Shown in pieces: positions 16,678 to 25,216 of a stretch of DNA of 41,920 nucleotides (position 1 is its first letter; every line of letters starts with the position of its first letter). The position numbers and the translations under genes were made by a program. The notes under the pieces were generated by a model. That model saw only the letters and a list, made by a program, of their open reading frames with translations, was not told where the DNA came from and made no database searches. The stretch comes from Candidatus Mediterraneibacter excrementavium (lineage in GTDB: Bacteria > Bacillota > Clostridia > Lachnospirales > Lachnospiraceae): positions 1 through 41,920 of the forward strand of contig DWVL01000080.1 of assembly GCA_019120275.1 (NCBI GenBank). Direction: 5' to 3'.

Positions 16678-17548
16678 TTTCACCAGCCTTTTCTCCAAAA
16701 TAGAATAAAAATACATCCTCCAGATTCGGTTCTTCCATCACCGCATCCGCAGTCGGACGATTCTTCGCTATGATGCGAAGCTGTGCGCCGTGCGGTTCTG
16801 ACCTGATATTGGAAACCTTGTATCTCTGCATCAGTTTCGGTACATCCGCCTTATCAGCAAAACATTTCCATACCCGGTCTGTCATAGTTCCGGTCAGCTC
16901 TTCTGCCGTCCCCTGACTGAGGATCTTTCCGTCTTTCATCAGCCAGATCTCATTCGCAATATACTCCACATCCGATACGATGTGGGTGGAAAGAAGGACC
17001 AGCCGTTCTTCCGACAGTTCGCTTATCAGGTTGCGAAACCGGATCCTTTCATTCGGATCCAGCCCGGCTGTCGGTTCATCCAGGATCAGGATCCTGGGAT
17101 CATTCAGCATCGCCTGGGCAATCCCTGCACGGCGTCTCATCCCGCCGGAAAGTTTCTTCATCTTTCGGCCGGCAGCCTTTGAAAGTCCGACTTTACCGAT
17201 CAGTTCACTGACGCGCTTTTTCGCCACGACCGGACGGATCCCCTTGATGGACGCGATATAAAGCAGATAATCCCGCACTGAAAATTCCGGATAAAATCCG
17301 AAATCCTGCGGCAGATATCCAAGCAGCTTCCGATAATCCGCACCCATTTTAAATATATCTTTCCCATTGCAGGTAATCGTCCCTTCCGTAGGCGTAAGAA
17401 GGGTGCAGAGCATCCGCATCAGCGTTGTCTTTCCTGCACCGTTGATCCCAAGAAGCCCGTAGACACCGTTCGTCATGGTCAGGTCAATATGATCGACTGC
17501 CGTAAAACTGCCGAATCGTCTGGTCAGTTCCGTCATTTTCAATTCCAT
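16661..17548 (-). CDS. ABC transporter ATP-binding protein
   Basis: This ATPase of about 295 residues has Walker A GINGAGKTT, an ABC signature LSGGMRRRAGIAQAML, Walker B ILILDEPTAGLDP and a switch His (STHIVSDVE). The best resemblance is to ATPases of ABC-2 exporters. The C-terminal 70 residues form the variable region seen in drug and lantibiotic exporters. An ATG at 17546-17548 sits 8 bases after GGAGG; a GTG one codon earlier is the alternative. It forms one transcript with the sigma factor, the 255-residue membrane protein and the permease. Confidence 0.88.
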   Translation of the reverse strand: MELKMTELTRRFGSFTAVDHIDLTMTNGVYGLLGINGAGKTTLMRMLCTLLTPTEGTITCNGKDIFKMGADYRKLLGYLPQDFGFYPEFSVRDYLLYIASIKGIRPVVAKKRVSELIGKVGLSKAAGRKMKKLSGGMRRRAGIAQAMLNDPRILILDEPTAGLDPNERIRFRNLISELSEERLVLLSTHIVSDVEYIANEIWLMKDGKILSQGTAEELTGTMTDRVWKCFADKADVPKLMQRYKVSNIRSEPHGAQLRIIAKNRPTADAVMEEPNLEDVFLFYFGEKAGENDAVI

Positions 17549-17570
17549 CACTATATCCTCCAGAATATTG

Positions 17571-18338
17571 TTATATTGTCTCTGTCATGTCCATGCTGCT
17601 CTCCCAGATCTGTCCGCACTGCCAGAGCGTACGATAGATGCAGAATCCAAGGAACAGGACAGCGGCTCCGAAAAGCGCCGCCCAGACCGGCAGAGATATG
17701 GCAGTATAGATCTGCTCATCAAGCAGGATAAACCACCACAGTGCGCTCCAGATCACACACAGCCCGACCGCTGCCGATTCACTGAACCCCTGTTTCCCGG
17801 ACAGGACTGCAAAACAGATCCCTGCAGTCACGGTCAGAGGGAACAGGAACTGTATCAGCAGATCCGCAAAAGAAATCTGCATTGAGAACGAGACCATCGT
17901 ACAGAATACGGTAAGCATCACCGTATCTGCGATCCCGAACAGCAGCATCCTTGCAGCATAGATCTGGCGCAGCGAATAATAGGCTGCCGACTCGATCTCC
18001 ATGCTCCGGCTGGTCTGGTTTTTCCACAGTTCCGGTATGATCAGGATGATAAACAGCGCAGCGCCGACCCCGAAACTGCGCATACTGTAAAAAATATCCT
18101 CTGCTGCCGGAAGAACTGCCCACAGCGCAGCAAGCACAAAAATCTGCAGCATCCACCACCGTTTCCGGATCAGACGGAACTGATCATACAGAAACAGATG
18201 ATAGGGAAGCGTCCATTTTTCCTCTTCTCGGATAAATCCAGCTCTGGATGCCTCGATCGTTTTCCGGATATCCTTTTCATCCGGTACTATATTTATCTCT
18301 TCTTTTAATTTACTAATCCGTTCGTCCAGATCCATCAT
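17571..18338 (-). CDS. Membrane protein in the ECF sigma / ABC-2 operon, function unknown
   Basis: I do not recognise a family for this 255-residue protein. A soluble N-terminal segment of about 70 residues, starting MMDLDERISKLKEEI and probably helical, is followed by six hydrophobic stretches that look like membrane helices (for example FGVGAALFIILIIPELW and VGLCVIWSALWWFILL). The start ATG (18336-18338) follows AAGGAGGG and overlaps the sigma factor gene by 26 bases, so the two are translationally coupled. That position is where an anti-sigma factor is usually encoded, and a cytosolic N-terminal domain with a membrane part fits that. It could instead be a further membrane subunit of the transporter. 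Confidence 0.7.
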   Translation of the reverse strand: MMDLDERISKLKEEINIVPDEKDIRKTIEASRAGFIREEEKWTLPYHLFLYDQFRLIRKRWWMLQIFVLAALWAVLPAAEDIFYSMRSFGVGAALFIILIIPELWKNQTSRSMEIESAAYYSLRQIYAARMLLFGIADTVMLTVFCTMVSFSMQISFADLLIQFLFPLTVTAGICFAVLSGKQGFSESAAVGLCVIWSALWWFILLDEQIYTAISLPVWAALFGAAVLFLGFCIYRTLWQCGQIWESSMDMTETI

Positions 18339-18864
18339 TCCCGCCCTCCTTCAATATTTCCTGTAGTCCGGCTTTTGCCTGGCGCAGCCGGTATTTGACC
18401 AGCGGAAGCCCGATCTTCAGACAGCGCGCGATCTCGGTAAGCTTCAATTCCTGAAAATAAAAGAGATCGATCACTTCTCTGTATTCCTGCGGAAGCTGAT
18501 CCAGCGCCCACAAAAGAGCCACGCGATCTGTAACCGCGCCTTCCGGCCCTGGAACCGGCGGACTGTTCGCCGCCAGGAACTCATCATCCGACGGTTCCGC
18601 CTTCTTTTTGGCAAAATAATTTTTACACAGATTGCCGGCAATCGTATAAAGATAATTTCTGGTCTTTCCCTGCCAGTGATAGTCGGACAGCCTCGTGAAA
18701 AAGCGGACAAAAGTCTCCTGTGTAAGATCTCTGGCGTCTTCCGTATCCGGGCAGTGATAAGCACAGTATTTCAGAATGTCCCCGTAATATTTACGGACAA
18801 AGCTGTCAAACGCTTCATCATCGCCCTGTTTCATTTTCCGGATCAAAATAAAATCAACATCCAC
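18313..18864 (-). CDS. ECF-type RNA polymerase sigma factor
   Basis: This 183-residue sigma-70 family protein has regions 2 and 4 only. Region 2 is seen in DEAFDSFVRKYYGDILKYC and the core-binding DARDLTQETFVRFF. Region 4 is seen in LPQEYREVIDLFYFQELKLTEIARCLKIGLPLVKYRLRQAKAGL, a helix-turn-helix that would read the -35. The start is a GTG (18862-18864) five bases after AAGGAGG. A possible -10 (TATACT, 18916-18921) lies upstream, but its -35 is poor. It probably controls its own operon, with membrane protein, ATPase and permease, in response to an envelope signal. Confidence 0.87.
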   Translation of the reverse strand: MDVDFILIRKMKQGDDEAFDSFVRKYYGDILKYCAYHCPDTEDARDLTQETFVRFFTRLSDYHWQGKTRNYLYTIAGNLCKNYFAKKKAEPSDDEFLAANSPPVPGPEGAVTDRVALLWALDQLPQEYREVIDLFYFQELKLTEIARCLKIGLPLVKYRLRQAKAGLQEILKEGGNDGSGRTD

Positions 18865-18954
18865 TGGAGCCTCCTTTCCCGCTTATCAAGTTCAAAACGT
18901 TTATCCCTTTCACATAGTATAACAATCCGGAATAAGAAAAAGATAGTTGGCTTC

Positions 18955-19992
18955 TCAGATTTTCTGATTTCCCGTAGACCAGACATGCTTTTCCTTTGCC
19001 TGCTCTGCTGTATTCTGCGCCATAACGCCCACCAATGCGTGGGGCACATACGGTTCTTCCAGATAGTCGATCTCTTCCTTTGTCAGGCACAGATCAGCCG
19101 CTTTTGCCATCCCCTCCACATGGGAAAGCTTCGTGGCGCCCACAATGGGAGCGGTCACCTTTGTAAGCAGCCATGCAAGGGAGATCTCTGTCATGGATAC
19201 GCCGCGCTTCTCGGCCAGTTCCGCCACCCGCGCTATGATCACGCCATCTTCATTGGCTGTGCCGTTGTATTTCAGCTTTGCATAGTCGTCCTCCTGGAGT
19301 CTTTTTGACGTTTCTCCCGGTTTTTTGGACAGCCGGCCGCCGGCCAGGGCGCTGTACGGCGTCATGGCGATATTGTCTTCCCGGCAGAGCTTTGCCATTT
19401 CCCGCTCTTCTTCACGGAAGATGAGATTGTAATGCCCCTGTATGGATATGAATTTCGCAAAGCCTTCCCGCTCCGCCAGCGCATTGGCCTTTGCCAACTG
19501 ATACGCAAAACAGTTGGAAATGCCGATATATCTTGCCTTTCCTTCTTTCACCACATTATTTAAGCCTTCCATGATGTCATACAACGGCGTTGCGTAATCC
19601 CACATATGATAAATATACAGATCCACATGATCCATCCCGAGATTTTCCAGGCTCTTGTTGATCATCCGCTCAATATGCTCCTGCGCCGGAACGCCCTGTT
19701 CAATCTCTTCCGGCGTTCGGGGAAGGAATTTGGTTGCGACTACCACTTCATCCCGCTTTGCGTAATCCTGCAGCGCCCTTCCAAGATACTGCTCGCTTGT
19801 GCCGCTCTGGTATCCGATGGCAGTGTCATAAAAATTGATCCCGGATTCCAGGCCTTTGCGGATGATCTCACGGGTATGCTCCTCATCAATGGTCCACGTG
19901 TGCTGCCCGTTCTTTGCGTCTCCAAAACCCATACATCCCATACAGATGCGGGATACATTCAATTCTGAATTTCCTAATCTTGCGTATCTCAT
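18955..19992 (-). CDS. Aldo/keto reductase
   Basis: This 345-residue NADPH-dependent oxidoreductase has the (beta/alpha)8 aldo/keto reductase fold. The catalytic tetrad can be placed as Asp and Tyr in FYDTAIGYQSG, Lys in VVATKF and His in YIYHMWDY. The C-terminal cofactor region includes IVGATKLSHVE. The substrate is unknown. The start ATG (19990-19992) overlaps the stop of the upstream acetyltransferase by one base and is served by an AGAGGAGG site inside that gene. The two are clearly co-transcribed, and a LysR regulator lies just upstream. Confidence 0.88.
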   Translation of the reverse strand: MRYARLGNSELNVSRICMGCMGFGDAKNGQHTWTIDEEHTREIIRKGLESGINFYDTAIGYQSGTSEQYLGRALQDYAKRDEVVVATKFLPRTPEEIEQGVPAQEHIERMINKSLENLGMDHVDLYIYHMWDYATPLYDIMEGLNNVVKEGKARYIGISNCFAYQLAKANALAEREGFAKFISIQGHYNLIFREEEREMAKLCREDNIAMTPYSALAGGRLSKKPGETSKRLQEDDYAKLKYNGTANEDGVIIARVAELAEKRGVSMTEISLAWLLTKVTAPIVGATKLSHVEGMAKAADLCLTKEEIDYLEEPYVPHALVGVMAQNTAEQAKEKHVWSTGNQKI

Positions 19993-20582
19993 TATAAATT
20001 TGCCTCCTCTAAATAACGATGTACATGACAGGGATTTCCAAAAGCGACTGCTTTCTCAGGTATTGATTTTGTTACTACGCTTCCGGCTCCGATCACTGCA
20101 TAATCTCCGATCGTCACGCCTGGAAGGATCACCGTTCCCCCGCCGATCCACACGTATTTACCGATATGCACCGGTTCTGTTCTTGTTTTGATCGCAACCG
20201 CCCTGTCTGCCTGAAACCAGAAGCGTTCTGTCCACTTTGTTTCATGAACGGCCGTGTATATTTTTACGTCAGGCCCCAGCAGCGTGCTCTCCCCTATTGT
20301 GATCTCCCCGGTATCCAACAGCGTACAATTCAGATTTATAAAAGCGTTATCTCCAAGATAAATATTTGTTCCATAATCGATGTAAAAAGGCTGGTTTATC
20401 CGGCAGTTTTCTCCGAAACTGCCCAGCATGGTCCGAAGCAGCATCTCCCTTTCTTCTGCTTCTGAAGCCGGGATGTCATTATATTTCTTCATCAGTTCTT
20501 TCGCCTTATTATGAGCGGTACGGATCTGAGCATCCCGCGTATCATAAAACTCCCCTGACTGTTTCTTTTCTAATTCCGTCAT
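19992..20582 (-). CDS. Sugar O-acetyltransferase, maltose/galactoside acetyltransferase type
   Basis: This acetyl-CoA-dependent acetyltransferase of about 196 residues belongs to the LacA/Maa family. Left-handed beta-helix hexapeptide repeats run through YIDYGTNIYLGDNAFINLNC to VHIGKYVWIGGGTVILPGVTIGDYAVIGAGSVV; the family's catalytic His is in YTAVHETK. The start at 20580-20582 (MTELEKKQSGEFYD) matches the family N-terminus and has GAGG upstream. An in-frame ATG at 20627 is excluded because it lies in the -10 box of the promoter. It likely acetylates sugars or glycosides; the exact acceptor is not visible. Confidence 0.87.
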   Translation of the reverse strand: MTELEKKQSGEFYDTRDAQIRTAHNKAKELMKKYNDIPASEAEEREMLLRTMLGSFGENCRINQPFYIDYGTNIYLGDNAFINLNCTLLDTGEITIGESTLLGPDVKIYTAVHETKWTERFWFQADRAVAIKTRTEPVHIGKYVWIGGGTVILPGVTIGDYAVIGAGSVVTKSIPEKAVAFGNPCHVHRYLEEANL

Positions 20583-20625
20583 GTCCTTTGACCTCTTTCT
20601 ATGTAAAATATCTTCTGTTGCTCCC

Positions 20626-20655
20626 ATTATAAATTTCTTCTGTTCCCCCTGTCTA
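20626..20655 (-). promoter_or_regulatory. Promoter of the acetyltransferase-aldo/keto reductase pair
   Basis: The minus strand has -35 TAGACA (20650-20655), an 18-base spacer and consensus -10 TATAAT (20626-20631). The predicted start near 20619 leaves a short leader before the ATG at 20582. Confidence 0.65.
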
Positions 20656-20696
20656 ATACCTGTCTTCTATGCAAAATGATACGTTCTCCGTATATT

Positions 20697-20744
20697 AAAA
20701 ACAGCTGTAGCACCAGCGTTATAACTGATGCCACAGCCATTTTT
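20697..20744 (-). terminator. Intrinsic terminator of the LysR gene
   Basis: On the minus strand AAAAATGGCTGTGGCATCAG (20725-20744) pairs over about 20 bp, with several G-U pairs, with the segment at 20697-20717. The stem ends in TTTTTAATAT. It begins inside the LysR stop codon and separates LysR from the acetyltransferase operon. Confidence 0.75.
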
Positions 20745-21615
20745 AATGTTCCTGTATCGTCTGTACAAAAAGGGAGGCCGCCTGAGAAAACAGATGGTTC
20801 TTCTTCCACAGGATCACACTTCTTGTCGTATGCTCCGGAAGGACCTGACGAAAGCAGAGATCAGGATCAGCATGTATGGATAAGGCGCCGTCCAGACAGA
20901 CCGCACAGCCCATCCCGGCCTCTACCAGCAATGCGGCGTTGGAAAGAAGATTGTAACAGGCCGGAATGTTCAGATGCCTTTCCTCGCACTGCATCCAGTG
21001 AAGGACCTCGTTTTTGGCATTCTCTCTTCCCGGCATGATCAGCGGATACTGCCTGATTTCCTCCACGGTTATAGTTTCTTTTCCTGCAAGTTCGTGATCC
21101 TTCCTTAAAAGGAGTCCCCAGGTTTCTTTATGGGGGAGCCTCACATATTCGAATTTTGCGGTATCGACCGGTTCCAGTACAAGTCCCAGGTCAAGCAGGC
21201 CACGTTCAAGCATTTCTTTAATATTATCCGCCATTCCGTTATAAAGATCAAACTGGACATCCGGGTATTTCTCACGGAATTCTTTCATGTAAGCGGCCAG
21301 CGCCCGGCATCCTACCGCTTCTGCCGCGCCGATCCGGATGGTTCCGCAGACGACGTCTTTCCTGTCTTTAAATGTATGTTCCAGCTTGTTCGACAGCTCT
21401 ACGATCATTTCCGCCTGCTGTTTAAACAGAAATCCTTCGTCTGTTAAAGTCACAGAACGCTTCCCCCGGATCAGCAAAGCCGTTCCCAGTTCGTCTTCCA
21501 GCTCCATTAGCTGGCGGCTTAAAGTCGGCTGGGTAACATGAAGGATATCTGCAGCCCTTGTAATGTTTCCTTCATCCGCTACTGTCAAAAAATATTTCAG
21601 CACACGCAATTCCAT
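20743..21615 (-). CDS. LysR-family transcriptional regulator
   Basis: This 290-residue regulator has the usual layout. An N-terminal winged helix-turn-helix (MELRVLKYFLTVADEGNITRAADILHVTQPTLSRQLMELE) is followed by a ligand-binding domain from about residue 90. The start chosen (ATG 21613-21615) has GGAGG at 8 bases and the canonical family N-terminus; the longer frame to 21648 lacks both. It lies immediately upstream of, and on the same strand as, the acetyltransferase and aldo/keto reductase genes, which are the likely targets. LysR proteins more often sit divergent from their targets, so this is an inference. Confidence 0.87.
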   Translation of the reverse strand: MELRVLKYFLTVADEGNITRAADILHVTQPTLSRQLMELEDELGTALLIRGKRSVTLTDEGFLFKQQAEMIVELSNKLEHTFKDRKDVVCGTIRIGAAEAVGCRALAAYMKEFREKYPDVQFDLYNGMADNIKEMLERGLLDLGLVLEPVDTAKFEYVRLPHKETWGLLLRKDHELAGKETITVEEIRQYPLIMPGRENAKNEVLHWMQCEERHLNIPACYNLLSNAALLVEAGMGCAVCLDGALSIHADPDLCFRQVLPEHTTRSVILWKKNHLFSQAASLFVQTIQEH

Positions 21616-21685
21616 ATCAATCGCCTCCAATCGCATCTTCCTGATCAAGCGGAAGTATTTTCATATCTTTTCTCTGAATAAAATC

Positions 21686-22021
21686 CTATTTTACAATCCA
21701 TTGTCCTGATCTACGACCACCAACACGTTCAATCATTCCATCTTCCTGCATCATTTTCATAAGACGCTTTACTTTTCGTTCGGAACAATCAATCATTAGA
21801 GCAATCTGTGACTGTGTTATATGAGGATTTTTCTTTATCATAAATAATATTTTTTCTTCCAAAGTGCCATTTAAAGTGCCATCCAAAGTGCCATTTTGTC
21901 CTTTTGGAACTTTAGCATCCATTAGGGGAGTAAATTTCACCATTATATCTTCTAAATGAACCGTATATTCCGGCATTGGAACACCGTGTTTTTTGCAGGC
22001 TTCACATATTATATCACTATC
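21686..22021 (-). pseudogene. 3' remnant of a COG2865-type (AlbA-2/ATPase) regulator gene
   Basis: An ATG-initiated frame (21974-21976) would give 96 residues. However, the codons upstream of the ATG also read as family sequence (DIICEACKKHGVPMPEYTVH), back to an in-frame TGA at 22022-22024. The whole matches the C-terminal end of the large HTH/Schlafen-like regulators of COG2865: the MPEYTVHLEDIMVKFTPL strand, then a winged helix ending ERVGGRRSGQWIVK. The N-terminal DNA-binding and ATPase parts are absent. A short threefold repeat (GTLDGTLNGTLE) lies between them. The fragment is AT-rich compared with its neighbours. It is a truncated gene, perhaps left after horizontal transfer; expression of the small wHTH protein cannot be excluded. 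Confidence 0.65.
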
Positions 22022-22063
22022 TCAGTGCTAAGAATAGACGAAGCAAATAAATTCCGGAATGCC

Positions 22064-22092
22064 TTGTCCCCTCCCCGTCGCAGAGTTATAAT
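22064..22092 (+). promoter_or_regulatory. Promoter of the cytidylate-kinase-like gene
   Basis: A -35 TTGTCC (22064-22069), a 17-base spacer and consensus -10 TATAAT (22087-22092) lie about 50 bases before the ATG. Confidence 0.7.
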
Positions 22093-22142
22093 AAAAGCAG
22101 ATAAAAACACGTATCTTTTTTCATAGCAAAGGAGGGATCAAT

Positions 22143-22760
22143 ATGTCAGAATACAAAATCATTACGATCAGCCGGCAGTTTGGAAGCGGCGGCCATGAGA
22201 TCGGTGAAAAGCTGGCTGCCCGCCTGGGGATCCCGCTCTATGACAGTCAGCTCATCAGCATGGCGGCGGATGAGCTGGGATATACAAAAGAAAGTGTTGA
22301 GCGGGCGGATGAATCTTCCCTGGACTCTTTTATGGCAGCCTACATTGTCACCCCCATGAGTTACACGAATTTCATTTCCACGGCTTCCTATATGCCGTCC
22401 CTTGATGTAAAGGTGTTCCGGAAACAGTCCGAGATCATCCAGCTCCTTGCGCAGAAAGGCCCGTGCGTGATCGTAGGCCGCTGCGCCGACTACATCCTCA
22501 GAGATAAGGCAGATCTTATCAACGTCTTTATCTGTGCGGAAAAAGAAGACCGGATCCGGCGCATCGCCGGGCGCTACGGCCTGACAGAGAAGAAAGCGGC
22601 CGAACGGATCCGGAAAACAGATCGGGATCGGAAGTTCTACTATGAAACACACACCGGACTGGAGTGGGGAAGCATCTACTCCCATCAGGCGCTTTTAAAT
22701 GCCAGCCTGCTCGGGATCGATAAGATCGTGGACCTTCTGGAAACGGTATACCGTGCATGA
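22143..22760 (+). CDS. Cytidylate kinase-like family protein
   Basis: This 205-residue P-loop protein belongs to the cytidylate-kinase-like family, common in Lachnospiraceae. The N-terminus KIITISRQFGSGGHEIGEKLAARLGIPLYD is diagnostic. The P-loop lacks the usual GK(S/T), reading GSGGHEIG, so nucleotide use may differ from true CMP kinase. IVGRCADYIL and an RIRRIAGRYGLTEKKAAERIRKTDRDR lid-like segment follow. The physiological substrate is unknown. The ATG follows AAAGGAGG. The gene is monocistronic, with its own promoter and a terminator at 22784-22820. Confidence 0.85.
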   Translation: MSEYKIITISRQFGSGGHEIGEKLAARLGIPLYDSQLISMAADELGYTKESVERADESSLDSFMAAYIVTPMSYTNFISTASYMPSLDVKVFRKQSEIIQLLAQKGPCVIVGRCADYILRDKADLINVFICAEKEDRIRRIAGRYGLTEKKAAERIRKTDRDRKFYYETHTGLEWGSIYSHQALLNASLLGIDKIVDLLETVYRA

Positions 22761-22783
22761 TCGATGCGATAGTGCATAAAATC

Positions 22784-22820
22784 GAGAGGCGGATCACTCG
22801 TGGATCCGCCCCTCTTTTTT
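22784..22820. terminator. Bidirectional terminator between the kinase-like gene and the MFS gene
   Basis: GAGAGGCGGATC (22784-22795) pairs with GATCCGCCCCTC (22803-22814), with one A-C mismatch, and is followed on the plus strand by TTTTTT (22815-22820). The stem includes the last codons and stop (22794-22796) of the opposing MFS gene. On the minus strand it is followed by GATTTTAT. Confidence 0.82.
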
Positions 22821-23969
22821 AATCCTGCGATATGCAATTTCCAGCATGGAGATATTCAGAAAAGCAAATACAGCGAGATACAGCGGCATGATCCATATGC
22901 CGACTGCCTCCTGCAGTTTTCCGAACAGCATCGGCATGAACATGCTGCCCACATATGCGGAAGCCATCTGCAGTCCGATCACAGCCGCACTGTATTTTCT
23001 TCCGAAATTCGCCGGAGCCATATGCTGGATCGCCGGGTAGACCGGCCCCATGCCCGTTCCCGTGATTAGGAATCCGACAGCGGCAGCTATATAACCCTGC
23101 AGCGGCAGCGCTATAAGTATGATTCCCACAAATTCAAGTGCGATCCCGAGCCGGATCAGCATCCGGTCGCCAAGCCGGTTGGAGATAAAACCGGAGATCA
23201 GCCTCCCCAGCATAAGTCCTCCAAAGATCAGCGACCCGAAGGAAGCGATAAGTCCTTCGCTCATCCCGGTTTTTGTTCCGGCAAAATAACTCGACGTCCA
23301 GAGAAAACCTGTCATTTCTCCGGCACAATAAGCAAAGAAGGCGATTAGTGTAAGGATCACTCCGTGGACTTTTACCGCCTCTCTGATCCCTGCGGTTTCT
23401 TCCACATCCTGAGCCTCTCCGTTTTCCGCGTTTTTCCAGAGCGGCAGGGAAAGGATACAGATCACAAGGATCCCGATCTGGATATACGCTGTCCAGCGGT
23501 ATCCTTCATTCCAGTGCGCATATTTCAGCGCAAGGCCCATGATATTCGGACTGATGACCGCACCCAGTCCATAAAAACAATGCAGGAAATTCATTACCGA
23601 TGACGAATAATTATTTGCCACATAATGGTTGAGCGAAGCATCGATCGAACCGGCGCCCAGACCGTATGGGACAGCGAATAAAAAGAGCATCCAGTACTGT
23701 TCCGAAAAAGAAAATCCGATCAGTCCCAGAATGGTCAATCCGATCGAAACAACGACGATCCATTTCGTGTGGATCGTCCGGATCAGTCTCGGCCCCATCA
23801 GCGCGGAGATGATCGTCATGCACGAGATCATCATGGAAACATACCCGGCATAGGATGACGGGACCTGAAATGCAGTCTGCATGGTCGGCCATCCGGAACC
23901 CAGCAGGGAATCCGGCAGTCCGAGGCTTATAAACGCAAGATAGATAACAGCTAAAAGCAGTGAACCCAT
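22794..23969 (-). CDS. MFS transporter (fucose permease-like group)
   Basis: This 391-residue protein has about 12 membrane helices. The N-terminus YLAFISLGLPDSLLGSGWPTM and the motif GLGAGSIDASLNHYV resemble the FucP/COG0738 branch of the major facilitator superfamily. The loop between helices 6 and 7 (KNAENGEAQDVEETAGIREAVKVHG) divides the two halves. The substrate is unknown; sugars are usual for this branch. The ATG (23967-23969) has an AGAGG site. It has its own promoter overlapping the end of the upstream transporter gene, so it is not part of the T-box operon by necessity. Confidence 0.82.
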   Translation of the reverse strand: MGSLLLAVIYLAFISLGLPDSLLGSGWPTMQTAFQVPSSYAGYVSMMISCMTIISALMGPRLIRTIHTKWIVVVSIGLTILGLIGFSFSEQYWMLFLFAVPYGLGAGSIDASLNHYVANNYSSSVMNFLHCFYGLGAVISPNIMGLALKYAHWNEGYRWTAYIQIGILVICILSLPLWKNAENGEAQDVEETAGIREAVKVHGVILTLIAFFAYCAGEMTGFLWTSSYFAGTKTGMSEGLIASFGSLIFGGLMLGRLISGFISNRLGDRMLIRLGIALEFVGIILIALPLQGYIAAAVGFLITGTGMGPVYPAIQHMAPANFGRKYSAAVIGLQMASAYVGSMFMPMLFGKLQEAVGIWIMPLYLAVFAFLNISMLEIAYRRIKKEGRIHE

Positions 23970-24023
23970 GTTTCTTTCCTCTCTTCACTATGTATGTATC
24001 AGGGTGCTTACTGACTGAAATAC

Positions 24024-24052
24024 ATCATAGCAAATCAGGATAATTTAATCAA
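24024..24052 (-). promoter_or_regulatory. Promoter of the MFS gene
   Basis: The minus strand has -35 TTGATT (24047-24052), a 17-base spacer and -10 TATGAT (24024-24029). The -35 lies within the last codons of the YkvI-type gene. Confidence 0.6.
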
Positions 24053-25216
24053 TCCTCTTTCTTCATCCAGGCGTGACGGAACTTTTGCAGGTTTTGTATC
24101 AAATCTGGTAACGATCATATGCACGATATACGGGATCAGGATCACCGGGATTGCCAGATATGCGATCAGGCTGTATGCCTTCTGTATAAGGGTCAGGAGA
24201 CCGAACTGTGCGATGCCAAAATCTACGATGCAGCATATAAGCGCCGCAAGGATCTCTTTCTTTCCGATCTTCAGCTTCGTTGTCTTTGCTTCTGTTTTCT
24301 CACCGCAGATCCGCGTTACCATGGCTGCGACCATATTCACCGCGGTAGACACTGCGCCGAGGATGATAAGCAGGGAGATCAGGGGCGTCATAAAAGATGC
24401 GCCCACGCCTTTCCGGACCATCAGAAGTGTCGGCACGCTGGCATCCGCCATTCCCGGATCTGTATATACTGTCATCAGACCCAGCACGACCATCACCATC
24501 ATCAGCGCGTTCACGATCACTCCCGCGCCCATGCTCTTTGCGGCATCCGCCGGCTTCTCAAAAGATCGCGCATGCTGGACAAATACGGCAATGTTCGACA
24601 ACTGGAATGTTCCGTACAGGAATGCAGAATACAAAGCGCTGCCAACCGGAAGCTCCGCTGCCGTCATCTGTTCCGCCGCTTCTGTGATATTTCCCATTCC
24701 CGCGGCAATATTGGGGATATAAACGATCAACAGTCCGGCGATAATACAGACAGACAGGACCGAAGCAACTTTCCTCACCAGATCCGTCCCGAATATAGCT
24801 ACAACGAATATGAACACGCCGATCAGGAACGTACAGAGCAGATACGGCAATCCGGTCAGCGTACTCAGCGTGGCGCCTCCTGTGGCAAAGGCGACTGCCG
24901 GCGCCACGCACATCACACAGATATACAGCACTTCAAACAGGTTGGAAAATACCGGCGCAAATCTTCCGTAAAAAGCGTTGTTATAAGAACGGTAATCATA
25001 TACCTCGTGCTTTCTTGCAAAACGGAGACTGTATGCAAAAAATATTCCATTGTACAGCATTGCCAGGACCGGCATGATCAGACATGCAGCGCCATATCTT
25101 ACGAAATAACTGTAGATCTGGGCTCCGGAGGCAAACCCGCCGCCAAAATGCGTTGTGAACCATACAAAAGACACCCCCAGAATGATCGCTGTATTCCTAT
25201 TCTTCTTCATCCGCAT
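24035..25216 (-). CDS. YkvI-family membrane protein, probable amino-acid transporter
   Basis: This 393-residue integral membrane protein has about ten helices and is typical of the YkvI family (COG3949), which shares the LeuT fold of amino-acid and Na+ symporters. The start WFTTHFGGGFASGAQIYSYF holds the broken first helix with its GGGFASG substrate and ion site. The function of the family is not established to my knowledge. The ATG at 25214-25216 overlaps the end of the alcohol dehydrogenase gene by 20 bases, so the two form one T-box-controlled unit. If the T-box answers to tryptophan, this is a candidate tryptophan (or precursor) importer. Confidence 0.82.
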   Translation of the reverse strand: MRMKKNRNTAIILGVSFVWFTTHFGGGFASGAQIYSYFVRYGAACLIMPVLAMLYNGIFFAYSLRFARKHEVYDYRSYNNAFYGRFAPVFSNLFEVLYICVMCVAPAVAFATGGATLSTLTGLPYLLCTFLIGVFIFVVAIFGTDLVRKVASVLSVCIIAGLLIVYIPNIAAGMGNITEAAEQMTAAELPVGSALYSAFLYGTFQLSNIAVFVQHARSFEKPADAAKSMGAGVIVNALMMVMVVLGLMTVYTDPGMADASVPTLLMVRKGVGASFMTPLISLLIILGAVSTAVNMVAAMVTRICGEKTEAKTTKLKIGKKEILAALICCIVDFGIAQFGLLTLIQKAYSLIAYLAIPVILIPYIVHMIVTRFDTKPAKVPSRLDEERGLIKLS

